DNA from: an uncultured Duncaniella sp.
GTDB taxonomy: Bacteria; Bacteroidota; Bacteroidia; Bacteroidales; Muribaculaceae
Reading direction: 5' to 3'
Assembly: GCA_910589485.1 (NCBI GenBank)
Contig: CAJUSW010000001.1
Coordinates: 248,001-312,000, forward strand
DNA length: 64,000 nucleotides
Of this stretch, positions 43,013 to 49,660 are shown in pieces (the first letter of the stretch is position 1; each line of letters begins with the position of its first letter). The position numbers were made by a program, and so were the translations under genes. Under the pieces are notes generated by a model that was not told where the DNA came from, searched no databases, and worked only from the letters and a program-made list of their open reading frames with translations.

Positions 43013-45847
43013 ATGAAACATCTGTTGAAAACAGCCGTTGTAGCCATCATGGCCCTGTGCATGATGCCCCTGACGGCCATGGCTCAGGGTGAGAATCCCA
43101 TGACCCAGCAACTACCCGTTGATCCGGCTGTGCGCATAGGCAAGCTCCCCAACGGCCTCACCTATTACATCCGCCACAACGAGTACCCCAAGGGACAGGC
43201 CGATTTCTACATTGCCCAGAAAGTGGGATCGGCTCTTGAGGAGGACAACCAGCGCGGTCTGGCCCACTTCCTCGAGCACATGTGCTTCAACGGCACAACC
43301 AACTTCCCCGACAATCAGCTGCGCGACTGGCTCGAGTCGATCGGCGTGAAATTCGGCGAGAACCTCAACGCCTACACCGCTGTCGACGAGACCGTCTACA
43401 ACATAGCCAATGTACCCATCGCCCGCGAGAGCGTGCAGGACTCCTGCCTGCTCATCCTTCATGACTGGGCCAACGACCTCACCCTCGATCCCAAGGAGAT
43501 CGACAAGGAGCGTGGCGTGATCCATGAGGAGTGGCGCCGCTCCATGCAGGGCCAGATGCGCATCATGGAACGCATTCTCCCCGACCTCTTCCCCACCACC
43601 AAGTATGGCCACCGTCTCCCCATCGGCATCATGGAGGTTGTGGACAATTTCAAGCCCCAGGCCCTCCGCGACTACTATGAGACATGGTACCGCCCCGACC
43701 AGCAGGCCATCGTAGTGGTAGGCGACATCGATGTTGACCGCATCGAGGGTAAGATCAAGGAGATGTTTGCCGACATCGAGATGCCCGCCAATCCCAAGCC
43801 CCGTACCTACGAGGCAGTCCCCGACCACAAAGGCACTCTCTATGGCATAGGTTCCGATCCCGAGCAGAAACAGCTGTCGGCCCAGATCATGTTCCTCACC
43901 GACGCCATGCCCCGTGAGGTGCGCAACACCATGATGGGATATGCCGAGAGCTATGTCAAAGGCATGATCGCATCCATGATCAACAATCGTCTCGCCGACA
44001 TCGCCTCCAAGGCCGACGCTCCCTTTGCCGGCGCTCAGGTTGGCTATGGCGAGTACATCGTGGCCAAGACCAAGGATGCCCTCACCGGCTCAACCGTTGC
44101 CAAGGGCAACGACATCGTTGCTCCCCTCCAGGCTGTCTATCGCGAGATGCTCCGCGCTCAGCGTGGCGGCTTCACTCAGAGCGAGTACGACCGTGTGCGC
44201 AACAACATCCTTTCCTCATTCGAGCGCTCCTACAACAACCGCGCCACCCGCGAGAACGGCGTGTTTGTCAACGAATATGTCCGCAACTTCATCGACGGCG
44301 AAGCAATCCCCGGCATTGAAGTGGAATGGCCCATGTTCCAGCAGATAGCCAACAGCATCCCCCTCTCGGTAATCAACCAGTCTTTCGCCAACGCCATTAC
44401 TCCGGACAACCGCGTCATCATGATCATGGCTCCCGAGAAAGAGGGCATCACCCTCCCCACTCAGGATCAGCTCGCCAAGGCCCTCGCCGCTGTTGACGCC
44501 GAGGAGATCGCCCCCTACACCGAGAACGTGAAGAACGTGCCCCTCATCACCAAGGCCCCCGTGCCCGGCAAGATCATCTCCACTAAGGAGAACCCCACCT
44601 GGGGCACCACCGAATGGACTCTCTCCAACGGTGCCAAGGTCATCATCAAGACCACCAAGTTCAAGGAGGACGAGATCCGCTTCGCAGCCCAGGCTCTCGG
44701 TGGCACTTCCGACTATCCCGTGGAATACGCTCCCACTCTCCAATTCCTCTCCAGCGCACTCGGCGTCCTCGGCCTCGGTGAATACAACTCTTCCGAGCTT
44801 CCCAAGTATCTTGCAGGCAAGATGGCAGGCGTAGGCGTTGACTTCAGCAACTACTCCCGCTCCGTATCGGGTAGCTCTACCCCCAAGGACCTCCCCACCC
44901 TCATGGAGCTCATCTATATGACCTTCACCGACATCCGCTTTGATGCCGAGGAATTCGAGGCCCTGCAGAAATCTACCGCCGCCGTGCTCGCCAACCAGGC
45001 CAATAACCCCAACCACGTGTTCAGCGAAAAGATGTGTGAGACATGGTACAACTCCCCCTTCATCAAGGTTACCACCCCCGAGGATGTGGAGGCCGCTTCT
45101 CTCGAGCAGACAGCCGAGATCACTCACGCAATGCTCAGCAACGCTGCCGACTTCACATTCTTCTTCGTGGGCAACGTTACCCCCGAGACCCTCAAGCCCC
45201 TTGTTGAGACCTACATAGCATCCCTCCCCGGCGATCCCGCCAAGGCCCGCAAGGGTATCCCCACCTACGATCCCACCGACTTCATCCTCCCCGGTGCTTC
45301 CGACAACAACTTCACCACCACGATGGCTACTCCTCAGACCCTCACCGCCATCACCGAGTTCGGCACAATGGACTACACCCCCAAGAATGCACTTCTCGCA
45401 TCCATAGCAGGACAGATCCTCACCAACCGTCTCATCGCCACTGTACGCGAGGACATGGGAGCCGTTTACTCGATCGGAGCCTCCGGATCAGGTTCACGCA
45501 TGGGCCTCAACCCCTTCTCCGTCTCCACATCATTCCCCATGAAGCCCGAGATGAAGAAAGAAGTGCTCGACTACATCAAGAGTCAGTACAAGGCTATGGA
45601 ATCCGACGTAACCGCCGAGGAACTCAACCCCATCAAGGAATACATGGTCAAGAGCTTCACTCAGAACAAGGAGAAGAACGGAGCATGGATGGGAGCCCTC
45701 TCAGGCTATGAGATCAACGGCGTGGACACATTCAACGGCAACATCGACACCGTAAATGCAATCACCGTTCAGGACGTAATGGACTTCATGAAAGCCCTCA
45801 ACGGCCAGGGCAACTACAAAGTCCTCACCCTCGACCCCGCCCAATAA
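43013..45847 (+). CDS. M16-family zinc metallopeptidase (insulinase/pitrilysin-like), exported
   Basis: Two-half clamshell zinc protease of 944 residues with a signal peptide (about 1-24, VVAIMALCMMPLTAMAQ). The inverted zinc motif HFLEH is in GLAHFLEHMCFNGTTNFP (about 84-101), and the third ligand Glu lies in GVIHEEWRRSMQ. The N-terminal catalytic half and the C-terminal inactive half (with DMGAVYSIGASGSGSRMGLN near 830) are both complete. It probably degrades peptides in the periplasm. Codon use is strongly C-ending. It stands alone, preceded by tandem repeats and followed by a terminator with a duplicated arm. Confidence 0.93.
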   Translation: MKHLLKTAVVAIMALCMMPLTAMAQGENPMTQQLPVDPAVRIGKLPNGLTYYIRHNEYPKGQADFYIAQKVGSALEEDNQRGLAHFLEHMCFNGTTNFPDNQLRDWLESIGVKFGENLNAYTAVDETVYNIANVPIARESVQDSCLLILHDWANDLTLDPKEIDKERGVIHEEWRRSMQGQMRIMERILPDLFPTTKYGHRLPIGIMEVVDNFKPQALRDYYETWYRPDQQAIVVVGDIDVDRIEGKIKEMFADIEMPANPKPRTYEAVPDHKGTLYGIGSDPEQKQLSAQIMFLTDAMPREVRNTMMGYAESYVKGMIASMINNRLADIASKADAPFAGAQVGYGEYIVAKTKDALTGSTVAKGNDIVAPLQAVYREMLRAQRGGFTQSEYDRVRNNILSSFERSYNNRATRENGVFVNEYVRNFIDGEAIPGIEVEWPMFQQIANSIPLSVINQSFANAITPDNRVIMIMAPEKEGITLPTQDQLAKALAAVDAEEIAPYTENVKNVPLITKAPVPGKIISTKENPTWGTTEWTLSNGAKVIIKTTKFKEDEIRFAAQALGGTSDYPVEYAPTLQFLSSALGVLGLGEYNSSELPKYLAGKMAGVGVDFSNYSRSVSGSSTPKDLPTLMELIYMTFTDIRFDAEEFEALQKSTAAVLANQANNPNHVFSEKMCETWYNSPFIKVTTPEDVEAASLEQTAEITHAMLSNAADFTFFFVGNVTPETLKPLVETYIASLPGDPAKARKGIPTYDPTDFILPGASDNNFTTTMATPQTLTAITEFGTMDYTPKNALLASIAGQILTNRLIATVREDMGAVYSIGASGSGSRMGLNPFSVSTSFPMKPEMKKEVLDYIKSQYKAMESDVTAEELNPIKEYMVKSFTQNKEKNGAWMGALSGYEINGVDTFNGNIDTVNAITVQDVMDFMKALNGQGNYKVLTLDPAQ

Positions 45848-45862
45848 CCCTCCAGCCACAAT

Positions 45863-45900
45863 AAATATCAAAATCACCTCGAAATATCAAAATCACCTCG
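45863..45900. repeat. Tandem 19-bp duplication of the M16 terminator arm
   Basis: AAATATCAAAATCACCTCG occurs at 45863-45881 and again at 45882-45900. The second copy includes the left arm of the terminator below, so two left arms can compete for one right arm. Confidence 0.9.
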
Positions 45901-45927
45901 GCAATCATAACGCCGAGGTGATTTTTT
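45889..45927 (+). terminator. Terminator of the M16 peptidase gene
   Basis: Arms AAAATCACCTCGGC (45889-45902) and GCCGAGGTGATTTT (45912-45925) with a T-run at 45922-45927; 42 bp after the stop. Confidence 0.9.
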
Positions 45928-46042
45928 ATCCCCCCTGACCTCACGCAAAACCCTCAATATACAAACCTCTTACCTCACGTAAAGCCCTCACCTCAACAAA
46001 CTACCCACAGACCACCACCGCCCCGCAGTCCCCCCCCACCAA

Positions 46043-46248
46043 GCCTCGAAGAGGCGATAAAATGTTGTCCACCCACAACCGGCCATCCAAATCCTCCGCA
46101 GGCCATCCACCCACTAAGCCTCGAAGAGGCGTTGTAATTATAGCCCCACCACGAGGGAACGTGCAAATCGCCCGTTAGGGCAAGATTTGCGCGATCCCGA
46201 GGCGTGGGGAAAATGAAACACATACCAAATCGGGCGTCGAAGACGTCC
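46043..46248. repeat. Structured hairpin repeat cluster
   Basis: Four hairpins in 206 bp. GCCTCGAAGAGGC occurs twice (46043-46055, 46118-46130), a 5-bp stem with GAA loop. CGTCGAAGACG (46235-46245) is a third stem with the same GAA loop. Between them, 46144-46209 folds as one long hairpin: outer CCCCAC/GTGGGG, then GGGA/TCCC, then GCAAATC/GATTTGC and GCCC/GGGC around GTTA. The layout suggests a structured, probably multi-copy genomic repeat (REP-like). Both GCCTCGAAGAGGC copies are preceded by AA and followed by G. Confidence 0.75.
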
Positions 46249-46320
46249 TATAATTCCCTGCGTCCACCCTCTCTAACCTCCTATACTCCACCAATATACT
46301 CCCCTAAAACTCCTCTTGTT

Positions 46321-46450
46321 CTCTGGTCTAAACAAAAAAACCTCTGGTCCTCTGGTCTAAACCCTCAGATCCAACAATCTAATCCCTATACTCTATACTT
46401 TCCCCTCTATACTAAAAAACACCTCTATACTAAAAAACCTCTGGTCTAAA
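46321..46450. repeat. Short degenerate tandem repeats
   Basis: CTCTGGTCTAAA occurs at 46321-46332, 46350-46361 and 46439-46450, with a partial copy at 46342-46349. CCTCTATACTAAAAAAC occurs at 46404-46420 and 46422-46438. Such pyrimidine-rich slippage repeats are rare elsewhere in this window. Confidence 0.85.
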
Positions 46451-46519
46451 AATTCCCACCCGATACACGACATTATCGCACCATATTCCCAATAAAACCA
46501 ACCTACCTTTGCCGTTGAT

Positions 46520-47284
46520 ATGAAACCAACGAGCCACAAGGTAACCCACCTGACAAAACGAATCCGTCGCCCAGACATCTGGTGCCACCCATTCTCTCGC
46601 TTTCTCGGCCGGGAACTAACCCCCGTCGAGAAATCCGTCATATCCCGGCTCGAACGCGCCCGCCGGCTCAACCGCCCGCGCCCCATCGTCATCGTAGACC
46701 CCAAAGGCTACGACTCAACCGACCTCCTCCGCTCATATCTCGACTACCGCCTCGCCACCTCCCCCGAGGGCGCAACTGCACTTCTCTATCTCTCACGCGA
46801 GGGGAAACAACGCGAATTCTCAGGGATGTACCCCGAATACACCGGCTACACCCGCCGGCAGGTCAAAACCCTCCACAAACGCATCCGTTACGCCTCCTAT
46901 TCCCGCCCCGACAGCGTCCGCGGCACCTCCCCCGCCTTCATGCTCCTGCTCAACACTCAGGAATACAAAGGCTACTCCCCCATGCAACCCAACCCCGGGA
47001 AATTCCTCAGCCTCTGCTCCGCACTCTTTCCATTGCTGTGCGGCATAGGCTTCCTTGTCATACACATAAACGTCGACAGGGAACAGATTCCCGCCTTCTT
47101 CTACCTCGGCATGCAGGGCCACACCACACAACGGCCCCCGAAACCCGAGCCCCCGGTCGAGACCGCCATACTCGTCCTCACCGACCCAACGTCCATCCTC
47201 CGCTGGAGCCTGCCCACCCGCGAGGGCCCGCCCGGCCATCCCGCAGACGATGCACCAATCCCCCGACCGCCCATACCCATCTAA
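46520..47284 (+). CDS. Orphan protein of unknown function, possible degenerate P-loop fold
   Basis: 254 residues, not recognised. A basic N-terminus (MKPTSHKVTHLTKRIRRPD) leads to PRPIVIVDPKGYDSTDLLRS (about 53-72), a strand-loop-helix that sits where a Walker A loop would be but lacks the GK[ST] core. Later RGTSPAFMLLLNTQEYKG (about 134-151) resembles the Walker B region of terminase-like ATPases with the acidic pair lost, and LFPLLCGIGFLVIHINVD (about 169-186) is hydrophobic. The end is Pro-rich. The overlapping +3 frame ORF is Arg/Pro-rich and looks like a shadow. A TACCTTTG box ends 8 bp before the ATG, which would leave almost no leader. Coding status probable; function unknown. Confidence 0.6.
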   Translation: MKPTSHKVTHLTKRIRRPDIWCHPFSRFLGRELTPVEKSVISRLERARRLNRPRPIVIVDPKGYDSTDLLRSYLDYRLATSPEGATALLYLSREGKQREFSGMYPEYTGYTRRQVKTLHKRIRYASYSRPDSVRGTSPAFMLLLNTQEYKGYSPMQPNPGKFLSLCSALFPLLCGIGFLVIHINVDREQIPAFFYLGMQGHTTQRPPKPEPPVETAILVLTDPTSILRWSLPTREGPPGHPADDAPIPRPPIPI

Positions 47285-47385
47285 GCGGAGAGCCGACCTC
47301 CGCCGTTCCCACAAGGAACCAGCAATATGGTTACAGAATATAGGTGAGCTGCAAAATAGTGTTCATGGCAAAAAAGGATAGCTCA

Positions 47386-47414
47386 TAAACCTATAAACTT
47401 CTAAACCTATAAAC
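47386..47414. repeat. 13-bp direct repeat
   Basis: TAAACCTATAAAC at 47386-47398 and 47402-47414, 3 bp apart, in the gap between the orphan gene and the carbohydrate operon. The rest of that 253-bp gap holds only the operon terminator. Confidence 0.8.
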
Positions 47415-47471
47415 ACCCCAACAGCTCGGCAAGAGCCCCTTGACATACTGCCACAATTATTACAAAACACA

Positions 47472-47503
47472 AATGACTCCCACCCGTGAGGGCAGGAGCC
47501 ATT
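47472..47503 (-). terminator. Terminator of the carbohydrate operon
   Basis: Imperfect 14-bp arms, AATGACTCCCACCC (47472-47485) and GGGCAGGAGCCATT (47490-47503). On the minus strand TTTGTGTTTTG follows. It lies 34 bp after the aldo/keto reductase stop. Confidence 0.7.
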
Positions 47504-47537
47504 ATCTCTATACACTCGGATAATCGTGCTTATTCAC

Positions 47538-48500
47538 TCACACCATACCGATTATCCTGTCTATTTCCAATATCTCGCTATCGCTGAAATCCGATTTCCC
47601 TATAGCCGACAGGTTATCATCAAGCTGTGCCACAGAACTTACACCGGCTATCACCGATGTCACATACCTCTTGGCAAGCACCCACGACAACGCCATCTGC
47701 GCAAGCGACTGACCGCGGTCGGCAGCAATCCTGTTCAGCAGTTTAGCCTTTCCGATCCACTCCTCAGTAATATCGCTTTCATGCAGAAAAGCCCCCGCAC
47801 GGTGCACACGCGAATCAGCCGGAATACCGTTGAGATACCTGTTGGTAAGCAACCCCTGGGCCAACGGCGAAAACGCTATGAACCCAAGCCCGCAATCCTC
47901 GAGCATCTCTATATGATTCGCCTCAGGTTTACGGCTCAGCATATTGTAACGGTCCTGGTATATGAGGCAATGCACATGCTGTGCTTCCATCATCTCGCAA
48001 GCCCTCCGTGCAATATCGGCCGGATACTTCGATAAACCCACATATAGCGCCTTACCCTGCTTCACTATATCAATAAGTGTTTGCACAGTCTCCTCAAGAG
48101 GAGTCTCGGGGCAATACCTATGGCTGTAGAATATATCGAAATATTCCAGTCCTGTGCGTCTCAGGCTTTGGTTCAGGCTTGCCATCATATACTTCCTTGA
48201 ACCACCGTCACCGTAAGGTCCATCCCACATCAGATGTCCGGCCTTGGACGACACGATTATCTCGTCACGGTGACTCGCCAGCCCACGTGACATAATCCTG
48301 CCGAAATTCAGCTCGGCGCTCCCCGGAGGAGGACCATAGTTATTAGCCAGGTCAAAATGCGTCACCCCTTTCTCAAAAGCATGGAGAACTATCTCCTCAG
48401 CCTTGTTGAAATCGGCGTCAGCTCCGAAATTATGCCAGAGGCCGAGCGAGATCACAGGCAGCTGCAATCCGCTCCGGCCACAGAAGCGATACTCCATCAT
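47538..48500 (-). CDS. Aldo/keto reductase (YghZ/Kv-beta-like branch)
   Basis: NADPH-dependent reductase of 320 residues with a TIM barrel. It begins MEYRFCGRSGLQLPVISLGL. The catalytic set is visible: Asp in THFDLANNYG (near 50), Tyr in the same segment, Lys in IIVSSKAGHLMWDGPYG and His in FYSHRYCPETPLEETVQTL. GSAELNFGRIM and the C-terminal cofactor motif VIAGVSSVAQLDDNLSA are typical of the YghZ branch, which reduces L-glyceraldehyde 3-phosphate and related aldehydes. Its start overlaps the GH105 stop by 4 bp (ATGA). In this operon it may reduce a sugar aldehyde released from rhamnose or uronate; inference only. Confidence 0.88.
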   Translation of the reverse strand: MMEYRFCGRSGLQLPVISLGLWHNFGADADFNKAEEIVLHAFEKGVTHFDLANNYGPPPGSAELNFGRIMSRGLASHRDEIIVSSKAGHLMWDGPYGDGGSRKYMMASLNQSLRRTGLEYFDIFYSHRYCPETPLEETVQTLIDIVKQGKALYVGLSKYPADIARRACEMMEAQHVHCLIYQDRYNMLSRKPEANHIEMLEDCGLGFIAFSPLAQGLLTNRYLNGIPADSRVHRAGAFLHESDITEEWIGKAKLLNRIAADRGQSLAQMALSWVLAKRYVTSVIAGVSSVAQLDDNLSAIGKSDFSDSEILEIDRIIGMV

Positions 48501-49642
48501 AGCTTATATACCTCCGAACCGGCGAGCAGGAAACATCCCGTGCCGTAATCATCGAAATCGGGCTTGGAATCATAAGCCACAGGCTGACCGTCCTTAGGCT
48601 CCTTGCCCGTGCCCTGTACATAACCGAGATACCCGTCGGGGTGCACAGCTTCATTTGCCATGGCATTCCATGCCTTGGTGATCACCGGCATATATTTGTC
48701 GCGGTCGAGCAGACCGTTGCGCACACCCCACGCCATTCCGTAGACAAACAGTGCTGTACCCGTCACCTCCTTGCCTCCGAAATTGGAGGGATCGTGAAGA
48801 CTTACGTTCCAGAATCCGTCCTCGCGCTGACACTTCACAAGAGCCTCGCACATATCCTTCAGATCCTTCTCGTATTCCTTGCGGTGGGGATCATCGGCAG
48901 GTATCTCGTCGAGCACTCTCACCAAGGCTGCAACTACCCAGCCGTTACCGCGCGACCAGTAGCAATCCTTGCCGTTAGGTTCCTTGTAGGGGGGCACAAA
49001 ATCAGCGTCACGCCACCACAGGCCATCCTTCTCGTTATAGAGTCCGCCTGCAAGCGTGTTTCTTGTCCATGAGTACATGTCGTAAGCCTTCTCGGCATAG
49101 CGGGGATCCCCCGTCTCAGCCGAAAGTTTGGCAAGTATTGGCATACCCATCTGTATGGCATCAATCCATGTCCAGTCGTCCACCTGAGGAGTATTCACGA
49201 GCATGTTCATCGTTGCCTTGGTCTTGGTGAGCATCTCGGGACGGGGAGTGAGACGGTACAGGTCGATGTACACCTGAGCGGCACAGTAATTATCCGCGTT
49301 ACGGGTGGTGCTGTCGTCTCGGCGCATACCCCACTTGAATCCGTCAGCCCATGAATAGGCGTAATCGTAATATCTGTTATCGGGATATATCGAGTGCAGG
49401 GCCATCAACCCCTCGAAGTACACCGAGCGGGTCCATATATTGGCCTCGTACACCTTCTTGCGGGAGTAATACGGTATGCCAAGCAACGGATCGGGATGCT
49501 TCTTCATGTAATGGTCATTCACTTTCACGAGGGTCTTGAGTATATCCTCGCGGGGCTGGAGAGTCTCCTTCTTGGCGACAGCCGGCACAGCTGTCAGCAT
49601 TGCAATCGCCAGAATCAGGCATTTTGATAACGATTTCATCAT
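48497..49642 (-). CDS. GH105-type unsaturated rhamnogalacturonyl hydrolase
   Basis: Removes the 4,5-unsaturated uronic acid that pectate or rhamnogalacturonan lyases leave at chain ends, 381 residues. It has a signal peptide (about 1-23, CLILAIAMLTAVPAVA) and an (alpha/alpha)6 barrel. ADNYCAAQVYIDLYRLT, the catalytic-Asp segment WTWIDAIQMGMPILAKLS and YWSRGNGWVVAALVRVLDEI are the usual YteR/GH88-GH105 landmarks. It ends GCFLLAGSEVYKL. It lies 18 bp after the GH106-like gene and overlaps the aldo/keto reductase gene, so it is within one operon. Confidence 0.9.
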   Translation of the reverse strand: MMKSLSKCLILAIAMLTAVPAVAKKETLQPREDILKTLVKVNDHYMKKHPDPLLGIPYYSRKKVYEANIWTRSVYFEGLMALHSIYPDNRYYDYAYSWADGFKWGMRRDDSTTRNADNYCAAQVYIDLYRLTPRPEMLTKTKATMNMLVNTPQVDDWTWIDAIQMGMPILAKLSAETGDPRYAEKAYDMYSWTRNTLAGGLYNEKDGLWWRDADFVPPYKEPNGKDCYWSRGNGWVVAALVRVLDEIPADDPHRKEYEKDLKDMCEALVKCQREDGFWNVSLHDPSNFGGKEVTGTALFVYGMAWGVRNGLLDRDKYMPVITKAWNAMANEAVHPDGYLGYVQGTGKEPKDGQPVAYDSKPDFDDYGTGCFLLAGSEVYKL

Positions 49643-49660
49643 CTTTACTTATGTGGTTTA

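Larger units (their letters stand above)
45928..46519. other. Repeat-rich noncoding region before the orphan gene
   Basis: This 592-bp stretch has no supported ORF. It is strongly C-rich/G-poor on the plus strand in parts (including a run of eight C near 46031). It holds the hairpin repeats at 46043-46248 and the pyrimidine-rich short repeats at 46321-46450. A TACCTTTG -7-like box at 46504-46511 sits only 8 bp before the next ATG. Confidence 0.7.

Noticed and set aside
45993..46223. 76-residue ORF on the minus strand
   Set aside because: It is made of the structured hairpin repeats and runs of G/C; composition is Trp/Gly/Ser-rich and follows the repeats. Better explained as noncoding repeat DNA.
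46582..47343. 253-residue ORF overlapping the orphan gene in another frame
   Set aside because: Extreme Arg/Pro/His composition typical of a shadow frame in C-rich coding DNA. The frame at 46520-47284 has normal composition and hydrophobic segments.
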